Origin: JAICXG01 sp963801255
GTDB lineage: Bacteria > Verrucomicrobiota > Verrucomicrobiia > Chthoniobacterales > UBA10450
Length of the DNA stretch: 64,000 nucleotides
Assembly: GCA_963801255.1 (NCBI GenBank)
Contig: CAWDEC010000006.1
Span: 1-64,000 of the forward strand
Reading direction: 5' to 3'
Within the stretch, counting starts at the first letter, position 1; every line of letters starts with the position of its first letter. The notes beneath the pieces are model-generated. The model saw nothing but the letters and a program-made list of their open reading frames with translations, searched no databases and was not told the origin of the DNA. Of the stretch, positions 55,328 through 63,591 are shown in pieces. Position numbers and translations under genes: made by a program.

Positions 55328-56048
55328 AGAATGATCGAAGTGTTGAGTCTGTGTGATTAGTTGAGTTATGCGGCTCTTGCCGCCACGAGGACTGTTGCAA
55401 CCCATTGTTTCGGGCTGGTCGAGATCGGGTAACGTTTTTGTCACATCGGAATCGATAGGGTCTTCTAGCTCGCCTTCAGCGGTTACGGGCTCATCACAAA
55501 TGCTTGCTTCATCCTGCATTTGACCCGCCGACTAACGGGAAGTTCGCGTAGTGTGAGCTGGGTCTTGCAGCTAAGTTGCTGACCCAAAGAATGTGTCAGC
55601 TCGATACCAACGGTGTCGCGAACCTAATTTGCCGAAACGTTGCCTGGCTGCCACCCAGTTGTCACAAAGGCAAACGACCAGTCTTGCTAAACATATGCAA
55701 CGCCGTATGAAGAGTCGATCCGGTAGCGTTGCCCCCGAAGTAACGGAGTGTCGGAAGCCTGCCTCCAAGCGAGAGAGATCGACGAGGTCAACCCACTCGT
55801 TGCGATCAAGCGAAAAATCGCACGAGAGGTCCTCGGCTCTGGCGCATGGCAGACTTGATCGGACCCAGAGTTTAATTCTGGCGGCGGTGAGGTTTTGGGA
55901 GTTAAGACGGGGAATCCCGACAATCGTTTGGTCGAGTATGCGCGATGATCACCACGACTGGGCCTTTGAAGATCAATGATGAGTGTGTGAAAAGTATTGC
56001 CTTTGCCAGGCAGGGGTTGATCTTCAGAATCAGATAATCTTCCATCTC
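55328..56048. other. Long spacer upstream of the PhoX-like and SH3 genes
   Basis: About 720 bases with divergent promoters to find. Two short sites of the form TTGTCAC occur (about 55437 and 55660); they resemble half of a Pho box but are not arranged as a full one. Reading frames here are low in recognisable sequence and I call no gene. No tRNA or hairpin worth naming. Confidence 0.5.
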
Positions 56049-56393
56049 ATGCTGGTCGAAGTCATCAAGGCTTACGAAGCGCAGTACAAAGATCCGATCT
56101 CCTTTGAGCGGGGCGTGACTGTGCAGGTGTTGCGCGAGGACTCCGAATTTCCGAACTGGTTCTGGTGTCGTGCACCCTCGGGCAAGGAGGGCTGGGTGCA
56201 TCGATCCTTCCTCGCTGAGGCCGCTGCGACCACCAAGAGCACTCGCCCTTATTCGGCTCGAGAGCTTACGGTAAATGGAGATGAGTCGGGCACAATGATT
56301 GAATCCTTAGATGGTTGGATATACGTCCGCCTCGATTCAGGAGTGGAAGGTTGGCTCCCGCAGAGCCATGTGCGGGCAAGCGTCGCGTTCTAG
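56049..56393 (+). CDS. Two-SH3-domain protein
   Basis: 114 residues from ATG 56049, which begins MLVEVIKAYEAQYKDP, the usual start of a small bacterial SH3-type family. Domain 1 has FERGVTVQVLREDSEFPNWF with WCRAPSGKEGWVHRSFL; domain 2 is a degenerate SH3b copy with YSARELTVNGDE, DGWIYVRLDSGVEGWLPQSH. No signal peptide, so it is probably cytoplasmic. Such proteins bind proline-rich or signalling partners, but none is named. A longer frame from 55983 is open and less likely. The gene converges on the 469-residue gene downstream. Confidence 0.78.
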   Translation: MLVEVIKAYEAQYKDPISFERGVTVQVLREDSEFPNWFWCRAPSGKEGWVHRSFLAEAAATTKSTRPYSARELTVNGDESGTMIESLDGWIYVRLDSGVEGWLPQSHVRASVAF

Positions 56394-56461
56394 CTACTTC
56401 TCGCTACAGTTTGCAGCAGCCAACGGCCAAGCCCAGGAGCCGTCAGAGCCCATGATAGGTT

Positions 56462-57871
56462 CTAGCCGTCGCCCTTGTAACCAAAGAACCCTCGGGAACG
56501 GATAATTTCTGCCACTTGCGGCGGCACCATTTCTGACCAGCTATTGTCATTGTTAGCGATACGCTTAAGGACATCTCGAGAGAAAATGGGCAGATACTTT
56601 GGATTAAAATTGTCGAGTTGGACAAAACTGCCACGTCGGACGAGATAGTCGTAGAGGAGTTTGACCTCCGGTTTCACCTGCAACGTATCAATGGTCTCAA
56701 GCTTCTCGTCCTCCTTTCGCTGCAGCGGATAGACATAGACCTTCAGATCATTCTTGAAAAGCCGGCCAAAGCTCTCAAGCGTGCCTCCCGGCAGCTGAGT
56801 GTAATACTTCTCCTCGAAAAGCTCGTAGACGCTTGGCACCCCAAGCACAATCCCGATGCGTTCTCTCGTGCGCCAGGCCAGATAGGCCGCGAGGCGATAG
56901 TATTCGAAGTAGTCCGAGATCAGAACGGTCATTCCACAGGCGGAAAGGAGTTCGGCGCGGGCAAGAAAGTCCCGCCGGTCGACCTCCGTCCCTCCCGCCA
57001 GAAGGTTTCTCATGGTCAATTCCATCAGCGGCAGGACTGGCTTGTCTGCTACGGCCGGATCCTCTTTGAACTTCTTCAAAGCACACTCGAGCATGTCGAT
57101 ATTGACGAGCGTCGTTGGCCGAAAGCTTCCGCGTTCGACCAGGACCGCCTTGTTGTGCAAGACATCGGACGGCTGAAGGACTTCACGATTCGCGCCAAAC
57201 ATCGCCGCCCCACTCAGTCCCAACTGGACAAGCTTTAGCGCCATGATGCGATTGTCGACATTCCGAAATTCGATGCCGCTCAATTCGAACATGTCGACTT
57301 CAATGCGGCCAACAGTCAGCTTGTCCAGGAGTGACTCAATCAGCTCCTCCGGCGCATGATTTAGAAAAAACGCGCCATAGCAGAGATTGACACCCACGAT
57401 ACCGAGCGCCTCCTGCTGTAATGAAGCCTCCTCATCCAGCATTCGAACATGCATCACGATCTGGCTCGGTTGATCGTTCGCTCGACTTTGAAATTTAATC
57501 CCCATCCACCCGTGGCACTCATTGTTTCCGCGGTAGCTTCGAGCGACGACCGTATCTGCGAAGGCGAAAAAGGAGGTATTATCGCCGCGCTCTTTTCCTA
57601 GTCGTTCCACGTCGAGATCGAATTCCTGATCAAGCATGGCTTGCAATCGACCGCGCGAGACATATCGCTCGGCATGACCATAGATCGCGTCGCTTACTTT
57701 CATGTCGTAAGCCGACATGCTCTTGGCTATCGTCCCGGCAGCGCCGCCGACCCGGAAAAACCAGCGCACCACCTCTTGCCCCGCGCCTATCTCCGCAAAG
57801 GTTCCATACCAGCGCGGATCGAGGTTGATCCTTAACGCCTTCGAATGAGTATCAATCGTTTCCTCTTTCAT
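56462..57871 (-). CDS. Conserved 469-residue cytoplasmic protein, function unknown
   Basis: A distinctive, widely conserved bacterial family without a settled role; relatives carry inconsistent database names. Highly conserved-looking blocks: YGTFAEIGAGQEVVRWFFRV, GGAAGTIAKSMSAYDMKVSD, AERYVSRGRLQAMLDQEFDL and WMGIKFQSRANDQPSQIVMH, then EALGIVGVNLCYGAFF. No signal peptide or membrane helix. Near the C-terminus, GSFVQLDNFNPKYLPIFSRD recalls a conserved end region of the family. It is monocistronic, convergent with the SH3 gene. Nothing in the neighbourhood indicates its substrate. Confidence 0.85.
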   Translation of the reverse strand: MKEETIDTHSKALRINLDPRWYGTFAEIGAGQEVVRWFFRVGGAAGTIAKSMSAYDMKVSDAIYGHAERYVSRGRLQAMLDQEFDLDVERLGKERGDNTSFFAFADTVVARSYRGNNECHGWMGIKFQSRANDQPSQIVMHVRMLDEEASLQQEALGIVGVNLCYGAFFLNHAPEELIESLLDKLTVGRIEVDMFELSGIEFRNVDNRIMALKLVQLGLSGAAMFGANREVLQPSDVLHNKAVLVERGSFRPTTLVNIDMLECALKKFKEDPAVADKPVLPLMELTMRNLLAGGTEVDRRDFLARAELLSACGMTVLISDYFEYYRLAAYLAWRTRERIGIVLGVPSVYELFEEKYYTQLPGGTLESFGRLFKNDLKVYVYPLQRKEDEKLETIDTLQVKPEVKLLYDYLVRRGSFVQLDNFNPKYLPIFSRDVLKRIANNDNSWSEMVPPQVAEIIRSRGFFGYKGDG

Positions 57872-58154
57872 CGCGGCACACTTCGTTAACGGTCAGGCGC
57901 GGACTTTGTTAGTGGCAACTAGCTGTCCATCGCGCTGATCCAATGGACCCGCCTCTGCGTCTAATGCAAGCGAAGCACGCGGAAAACGAGAAAAAGTCCA
58001 AACGCAATGAGGCTTCTCATTAGTTCGGCTCCGAGGTGCGGTTAGTCCGTCCGCGTCGCGTTAAATTAGGTCAACAATTGACGACAATTCGGACAATGCC
58101 TTTTGCCCCAAGATAAGACGATCAAACTATGAGAAGGTAAGCGCGACATACATC

Positions 58155-58550
58155 ATGACTACCGAGCTCCGATTTCTAGCGGCCACGGTGATTCTGGGAC
58201 TCTTGCACCTCATCATCGATTCCCATCTCATCAGCTTTCAGCTCGGCTATCGCTGGACAGCCAGTAACCGGGAGCAGCCCGTACCCCCATTACGGGGAGT
58301 CGCAAACCGAGTGGATCAGGCCTACACCAACTTCATGGAAACTTTTCCCTTCTTCGTTGCCGTCGTTTTGGCAGCCCACCTCGCCGGCCGCCACGGTGCG
58401 TTGACCTTGTGGGGAGTACAGCTCTACTTCTGGGGACGAGTCGGCTACGTTTTGGCCGCCGCGGCCGGCTTCGGGCTAGTACGCTCCGTCGTGTTCTTTA
58501 ACACCGCTCTAAGCGGCATTGCCCTCTTTCTCATCACCCTCCTATGCTAG
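58155..58550 (+). CDS. MAPEG family membrane protein
   Basis: 131 residues, four membrane helices. Diagnostic segments: FLAATVILGLLHLIIDSHLI in helix 1, then RGVANRVDQAYTNFMETFPF followed by FVAVVLAAHLAGRHGALTLW and GRVGYVLAAAAGFGLVRSVV. These match the MAPEG superfamily (glutathione transferase/peroxidase-like or of unknown role in bacteria), where the polar Arg-Asn-Glu pattern (RVDQAYTNFMETF) lies next to the glutathione site. No partner gene is adjacent. The ATG at 58155 follows a spacer of about 280 bases from the divergent conserved gene. The enzymatic activity is not proven. Confidence 0.88.
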   Translation: MTTELRFLAATVILGLLHLIIDSHLISFQLGYRWTASNREQPVPPLRGVANRVDQAYTNFMETFPFFVAVVLAAHLAGRHGALTLWGVQLYFWGRVGYVLAAAAGFGLVRSVVFFNTALSGIALFLITLLC

Positions 58551-58653
58551 TTGGATAGGCTTTAGAGACGTCCATTGATCCGAACACGCTTGCGGTTCGA
58601 ATCGATAATTTACTAAATCGCTACGCGACAGTCACCGCCCTGTCATAAACCTC

Positions 58654-59256
58654 GTGTCCGTTCGGTTCATGAGCATCAAATATCGCGACCGAGCATCGAC
58701 AGAGCGCACTTCGTCCGCACAATTATCGCAGCTTTGCCAGGAGGAGCCTGCGAGAATAGCCGCGTCATTGGACGATTGGCGTCCTGGTAGCAGTCCGCAG
58801 AAGCAAAGGCGGCCAAAGATTCTTGGTGGTTTTACTGATGCGCAAAAGGAAAGGCTTCTTCAATTGCGCAGCACCCTGACAAATTCGATGAATCTGTTTG
58901 CAGAGGATGCGCGTCCCGGATCCGGCGACGCTTCTGCCGTGGCTACACACCCGGGCGACGCGGGGACTGACGCCTGCGATCGCGACTTGGCTCTTTGTCT
59001 TCTCTACCAGGAACAGAATACTCTTCTGGAGATAGATGAGGCCCTGCAGCGCATTGAAGAAGGCACATACGGCGTTTGCGAGATGTCGGGCAGACCTATT
59101 CCGATGCCGCGGCTCGAGGCGATTCCCTTTGCTCGTTTCACAGTTGAATGCCAGGCCCAGCTCGAAAAACAAGGCGTTCTTGGACGGAATTCGTTTCCCT
59201 CGTCGTCGTCTCTCGCAGAGAAAGAGGACGACGAAGAAGCAGAGGTTTCGCTCTAG
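58654..59256 (+). CDS. TraR/DksA-like protein with degenerate zinc finger
   Basis: 200 residues at most; several ATGs near the start leave the first 25 residues unsure. The C-terminal part has the DksA layout: a helix pair (LLQLRSTLTNSMNLF and LALCLLYQEQNTLLEIDEAL) and the finger region EEGTYGVCEMSGRPIPMPRL then EAIPFARFTVECQAQLEK. The usual C-x2-C and C-x2-C become C-x2-S and T-x2-C, so only two of four zinc ligands remain, as in zinc-independent DksA relatives. It probably binds RNA polymerase through the secondary channel; the long N-terminal part has no known domain. It ends in an acidic tail. Confidence 0.82.
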   Translation: MSVRFMSIKYRDRASTERTSSAQLSQLCQEEPARIAASLDDWRPGSSPQKQRRPKILGGFTDAQKERLLQLRSTLTNSMNLFAEDARPGSGDASAVATHPGDAGTDACDRDLALCLLYQEQNTLLEIDEALQRIEEGTYGVCEMSGRPIPMPRLEAIPFARFTVECQAQLEKQGVLGRNSFPSSSSLAEKEDDEEAEVSL

Positions 59257-59523
59257 CGACCCGCCGCGCTTAGCGGTTATATCGACGTGGCTGGAGCCGG
59301 GTCTTTCCCGTTTGATAACGCGGGTTACTTAGAAGATCGAGACTGCACGACGCGCCAAAGTTGCATGTGTCGATAATCAGACACAATCGGTCGTCCAAAT
59401 GTAACAAAAGACCCTTCGACGACCAAGCTGACTTCGGCTAATCCGACTTTGTGCGGCCGCTAAAGCCGAGTTAGCGCCGACCTAACTCTCCGTCCGCTCC
59501 AACACACGCTGTAATTCCGAGAA

Positions 59524-61164
59524 ATGAGAACGATCCAATTTCTAGCTGCTGGTATTTCTTCCGCCGCCTTGCTTCTATCTTCGATCACAATCGAGGGAGA
59601 TTGCCCGAGCAACGGTATTCCAGCCACCTACAACGATCGCGATTGTTGGATCGGTTTTCGTGCCTTAAACGATCCGGGCTCGACGATCGATTATCTGGTC
59701 AAAATCGGGTCGGCCAGCCAGTTCGAAGCCGGCGGTTCGTGCGTTGGCGGCTGTACCTTGGACATCGGAAACATCGCCGCCGACCTGGCTTGCCAATATG
59801 GGGATGGCTGGTTTACGCGCAATGACATCTTCTGGGCTGTTATTGGCGTCGATTACGGCGGATCCCTCGAGCCGGAAGATACCCTTTTCTCGAGTAATCC
59901 TGATCCCGCTGCCTACCTGACAGATGCCCCGGCCGCACAAGGCATCGCAGCCAATGCCATAGAGTCAATGGCAGGTGCATATTTTGGGCTTCCCACGACT
60001 TTGAACAGCAATCAACTGGGGGTATTCCAGGACATCTCTCAAATTGGAAATAACTACGCCTCTTACCAACCCGGCGGCGTAAACTCGAACGGGATTAGTT
60101 TTTCATTTTTTGACCCGCCAAATGAAGGAACGCCGGGCCAAGTCCTATATATTAACCGATTGATTCCGTCTACGGGGCAAACGCATCCCCCGGGAGATGT
60201 TCTAGGCTGGTTCCAATTGACTTCTGGCGGGCAGCTCAATTTTCAGCCCGCTTCCGTGCCGACACCCTCGCCAACCCCGACACCAACCGCCACGCCGACT
60301 CCTACTGCGACGCCATCGGTTACTCCCACTCCCACGGTAACAGTCACTCCTACTCCGTCCGTCACACCCACCCCGACTCCCACCCCGACGGTCACTCCTC
60401 CGACGGGCGCACTGGGGAACATATCCACCCGCGCCCTGGTCGATACGGGCGACAACGTTCTCATTGGTGGCTTTATTATTTCCGGCACTGTGCCTAAAAA
60501 CGTCATTGTCCGCGCCATCGGTCCGTCGTTGCCCCTGACCGGTCCGCTACTGGATCCCACCCTCGATCTTTACAATTCCTCGGGGCAAATCATCGCCTCG
60601 AACGATAACTGGAAGGACCAGCCTAATGAGCAGGATATCGTCAATAGCCAGTTGGCTCCCACTAACGATAAAGAATCGGCCATTCTGATGATCCTGAGCC
60701 CCGGGGCCTACACCGGAATTGTGCGCGGAATCAACAACAGCACCGGCATCGCCCTGGTCGAGGTATATGACCTCGACCTCACCGGTGAAGCCCGGCTGGC
60801 GAATGTGTCCACGCGAAGCTTCGTGCAAACAGGTGACAACGTCATGATCGGTGGCCTGATCGTCGTCGGCGGCAGCCCGCAAAAAGTGCTGGTACGCGGG
60901 CTTGGACCGTCGCTGCCGGTGGCTGGAACTTTGCCAGACCCGATTGTCAACTTATACGATGGTCAGGGCGCGCTGGTCGGCTCGAACGACAATTGGCGCG
61001 ATACCCAAGAGGCTGAAATAACGGCCACGACTCTCGCTCCAATAAATGACGCCGAATCAGCCCTTATCCAAACGCTCGCACCCGGCGCCTACACGGCCAT
61101 TGTCCAAGGGAAGAATGGGACTAGCGGCGTGGGCTTGGTTGAGTTTTACACGCTGGCTCAATAA
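59524..61164 (+). CDS. Secreted protein with proline-threonine linker and two NISTR repeats
   Basis: 546 residues. After a signal peptide (AAGISSAALLLSSITIEG) comes a cysteine-containing domain (about 25-245; CWIGFRALNDPGS, GDGWFTRNDIFWAVIGVDYG) that I do not recognise. A linker rich in PTP and PTV (about 246-295) follows, then two copies of the NISTR repeat (NISTRALVDTGDNVLIGGFI, VRAIGPSLPL, NDNWKD, ESAILMILSPGAYTGIV and again from VSTRSFVQTGDNVMIGGLI). It is the third intact member of the family found at 6.5-13 kb and shows that the repeat is a portable C-terminal module. Surface display or secretion is inferred. Confidence 0.86.
   Translation: MRTIQFLAAGISSAALLLSSITIEGDCPSNGIPATYNDRDCWIGFRALNDPGSTIDYLVKIGSASQFEAGGSCVGGCTLDIGNIAADLACQYGDGWFTRNDIFWAVIGVDYGGSLEPEDTLFSSNPDPAAYLTDAPAAQGIAANAIESMAGAYFGLPTTLNSNQLGVFQDISQIGNNYASYQPGGVNSNGISFSFFDPPNEGTPGQVLYINRLIPSTGQTHPPGDVLGWFQLTSGGQLNFQPASVPTPSPTPTPTATPTPTATPSVTPTPTVTVTPTPSVTPTPTPTPTVTPPTGALGNISTRALVDTGDNVLIGGFIISGTVPKNVIVRAIGPSLPLTGPLLDPTLDLYNSSGQIIASNDNWKDQPNEQDIVNSQLAPTNDKESAILMILSPGAYTGIVRGINNSTGIALVEVYDLDLTGEARLANVSTRSFVQTGDNVMIGGLIVVGGSPQKVLVRGLGPSLPVAGTLPDPIVNLYDGQGALVGSNDNWRDTQEAEITATTLAPINDAESALIQTLAPGAYTAIVQGKNGTSGVGLVEFYTLAQ
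60258..60405 (+). repeat. Low-complexity proline-threonine coding repeat
   Basis: A C/A-rich stretch with repeats such as ACTCCTACT and CCCACTCC coding for PTPT and PTV units, forming the linker in the secreted protein at 59524. The base composition on the plus strand is very poor in G. It is prone to slippage. Confidence 0.75.
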
Positions 61165-61245
61165 GTTGGTGTCGAGTAACTTCCCCCGCTCAGGCCGTAG
61201 AAGATACTAACCTACGGCTAAACCCTGCTCTGCCATCGCACACTT

Positions 61246-61263
61246 AGTCACATAACTGTGACT
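61246..61263. repeat. 7-bp hairpin upstream of the PstS-like gene
   Basis: AGTCACA (61246-61252) and TGTGACT (61257-61263) with loop TAAC, about 134 bases before the PstS-like start. It is palindromic enough to be a regulator site. I considered a Pho box, but the repeat arrangement does not fit. Confidence 0.4.
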
Positions 61264-61396
61264 TTCAGTCCGCCAAACGTTACAATTTTCCCGTCGCACC
61301 GGCCGAGTCCGGTTAGTACAATGTCCCGCAGCTGGGCTGACAATCAGCCATCCTCACCAACTCAACGAAACCACTACAGCAGTATCTAGACTTGGC

Positions 61397-62632
61397 ATGA
61401 AACTACTCAAACTAATGACAGGCAGCATCCTTGCCCTCGCCCTTGTTGGGGCAGCGCAAGCGCAAACCACAATGCGGATAACTGGCTCAACGGCCTTCCG
61501 CAGTAACACCCACACCGCGATTCAAAACATATTCGACGCCGGCACACTCACCTTCGCTTACCTTGATAACGCCAACGGTACGGCTACGATTAGCAATACC
61601 AGCGCGGCGATTTTCAAAGGTAACATCGGCGGCGTTGCCACCACCATCAAGAGCCACTGGTCGGGCTCGGAAGGCGGTATCCAAACCGTTGCCGGTTCAC
61701 CGAACTTTACCGTCACTTACTTCGCTGATACCACCAGCACTCTGCCTCCTCCAGGCAACAAGCTCCCCAATGGCACGGCTCTCACAGATAGCTCTGTTCC
61801 TGACGTGGCGATGGCGGACACCTTCCAGGCAACGTCGATTTTCCACGGCACGGTTAATGGAATAACCTACGCGACTCTTAACAAGCAGAAGAAGACCACT
61901 GGACTTCCTGCGGGGCAGATCGTGGGCGTGGTCCAGTTCGAGTTTGTTGCCAGCAACAGTGCGCCCGGTGGTCTGGCCAACATGACTTCGCAAAACGCAC
62001 GTGACCTTTGGGCCAATGGCCACATGGCCCTCTCGCTCCTTACCGGAGTTAGCGGTGACGAATCCTTTACGGTTTACGCAGCAGGTCGCGATATCGATTC
62101 CGGAACGCGCCTGACAACTTTTGCGGAGACAGGGCTCGGTGCGCTGGCAACCGTGAAGCAATACGAACCGCTCAAAGGCGGAGTGCGCGCGAACACCTGC
62201 TGCGGAGCGCTCGATGCGCCACCCTACACCCTGGAGCCACCAGCCACGATCAATGGGATTACTGAACCCCTTGGTGATGGCGGCTACAGCAGCGGCGGCG
62301 ATCTCGCCAATGCCATCTCGAATACCACGTCTGGCAGCACATGCTTTGCGACCTATCTGGGGTTGAGCGACGCAGGGACTGCCATCGGCAACGGCGCCCA
62401 CGCCCTCAACTACAATGGAATCCCCTACAGCGTGACCGCCGTCCAGGAAGGACAGTACACCTTCTGGGGATACGAGCACCTCTTCTATCGCGACACCACG
62501 ATAACCAAGGTCAAGACTGTCGCCGACAAGCTGGCCCTGCAAATCTTCAACACCGATGCGCCCGCGCCGCATTACAATGCGATGAAGGTCACCCGGAAGA
62601 CAGACGGCGCCGTTGTCACACAGAACTTCTAA
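61397..62632 (+). CDS. PstS-like secreted substrate-binding protein
   Basis: 411 residues. A signal peptide (GSILALALVGAAQAQ) is followed at once by TTMRITGSTAFRSNTH, the first strand of the phosphate-binding-protein fold, where the GSTA serine and threonine contact the ligand. Later AAGRDIDSGTRLTTFAETG matches the PstS R-x-SGT segment, and AVQEGQYTFWGYEHLFYR the C-terminal lobe. It therefore belongs to the PBP2/PstS-like superfamily. No permease or ATPase gene is near, so it may bind phosphate or another anion for a distant transporter, or do something else. A strong terminator follows, so it is transcribed alone. Confidence 0.78.
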   Translation: MKLLKLMTGSILALALVGAAQAQTTMRITGSTAFRSNTHTAIQNIFDAGTLTFAYLDNANGTATISNTSAAIFKGNIGGVATTIKSHWSGSEGGIQTVAGSPNFTVTYFADTTSTLPPPGNKLPNGTALTDSSVPDVAMADTFQATSIFHGTVNGITYATLNKQKKTTGLPAGQIVGVVQFEFVASNSAPGGLANMTSQNARDLWANGHMALSLLTGVSGDESFTVYAAGRDIDSGTRLTTFAETGLGALATVKQYEPLKGGVRANTCCGALDAPPYTLEPPATINGITEPLGDGGYSSGGDLANAISNTTSGSTCFATYLGLSDAGTAIGNGAHALNYNGIPYSVTAVQEGQYTFWGYEHLFYRDTTITKVKTVADKLALQIFNTDAPAPHYNAMKVTRKTDGAVVTQNF

Positions 62633-62684
62633 GAGTCCAGAAAAACGAGAACGTCCCAATCAAATTCGATTTGATGGCCTACGG

Positions 62685-62716
62685 CTGGTGCGGATCGCGA
62701 GATCCGCACCAGTTTT
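62685..62716 (+). terminator. Rho-independent terminator after the PstS-like gene
   Basis: A perfect 12-base stem CTGGTGCGGATC (62685-62696) and GATCCGCACCAG (62701-62712), loop GCGA, followed by TTTT. It lies 52 bases after the stop of the PstS-like gene and is the clearest terminator in the window. Confidence 0.88.
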
Positions 62717-62738
62717 GGCTTCCAGGGATACATATCTC

Positions 62739-63290
62739 ATGAGCGTTACAAAGTTAGAGGTAATTCTCTCTGCGTTGCTCGTCCTGATTGTGTGTGAGGC
62801 AGGCTATTATCTGCCTGGGTTTCTCGCTTCTTATGTCCAAGGACCCGATGTCCATCCCGCCCCGTCCAGCACGCCCGCAAAAGTGATTGCCGACGTCAGA
62901 CCCCCTACTTATTCCCAGCCAGCGAGAGTCCAGCCAACGATTCGACTGAGTCAGCGGGAAAGTAGAAAAGTAGAAACGATGCTACAAGATCCAACTCCAG
63001 CTGAAGACATCCGAGTGGAAGAGCTCGGTGAAGCCACGATTCCACTTGTGTTCGTCGATCCGCCAGATGGGCTCTTAACTTCTCAGGAACAAGTGGCCGC
63101 ATTTGACACGCTACGCCAGGAGTTCGCGGAATCGTTGTCCGCTTTCGCCCAGGATCCCAGCACGCCTGAGTACCGGCGTCGATGGGAGGAAGCTCAGCAG
63201 ACGTTCGACGAGGAATTTGGAATCCTGTTTGGCGTCGAAGCCTACAATCAGCAGCAAAATACAGTCATGCGCGCCGCAATGCAGCCGTAG
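62739..63290 (+). CDS. Membrane-anchored protein, function unknown
   Basis: 183 residues from ATG 62739, with an AGGGA about 12 bases upstream. An N-terminal hydrophobic segment (EVILSALLVLIVCEAGYYLP) anchors or exports it; the rest is soluble, with a proline-rich linker and a charged helical domain (QPTIRLSQRESRKVETML, FDTLRQEFAESLSAFAQDPS, YRRRWEEAQQTFDEEFGILF). I do not know the family. It begins 22 bases after the terminator, so it needs its own promoter or read-through. A longer frame upstream (from 62613) runs through the terminator and is not credible as coding. Confidence 0.72.
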   Translation: MSVTKLEVILSALLVLIVCEAGYYLPGFLASYVQGPDVHPAPSSTPAKVIADVRPPTYSQPARVQPTIRLSQRESRKVETMLQDPTPAEDIRVEELGEATIPLVFVDPPDGLLTSQEQVAAFDTLRQEFAESLSAFAQDPSTPEYRRRWEEAQQTFDEEFGILFGVEAYNQQQNTVMRAAMQP

Positions 63291-63591
63291 TTAATATTTA
63301 GCCTGAAGTCGGCGCCGTGGTCCCTGGCGGGCAAATGCGGTTTAAAGCCTTCGACCCAGGGGCCGGCTCCGATCAAGGGAAAGCGAGAACGCTTTGGGTT
63401 TCTGTGCACGGTCGTCATCGACATCAAACGCAAGGTAGCCGGTCGGTGATCCGCTCGTTTGGCCCCCTCAAACATACCGCATGCCGAGGTGGCCATTTCT
63501 TACCTAAACCTCTGTCCGAAGAATGCCGCACCTGATTGAACACAGTAGCTCTGCGTCGCACTTGTCGGCGGCGAAGTGAGTTAACACCTAT
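63291..63591. other. Intergenic stretch between convergent genes
   Basis: 301 bases. I see no gene, tRNA or strong hairpin. Confidence 0.5.

Noticed and set aside
55328..55519. 64-residue N-terminal extension of the PhoX-like protein
   Set aside because: The signal peptide starts exactly at the methionine coded at 55327; the upstream part is acidic, lacks a signal and is unlikely to be translated.
55593..55979. Plus-strand frame of 128 codons
   Set aside because: Arg/Ser-rich translation without any motif, and no ribosome site; reads like non-coding sequence.
61246..61263. Pho box
   Set aside because: The site is an inverted, not a direct, repeat of the TGTCA-like word, and the spacing does not fit the known box.
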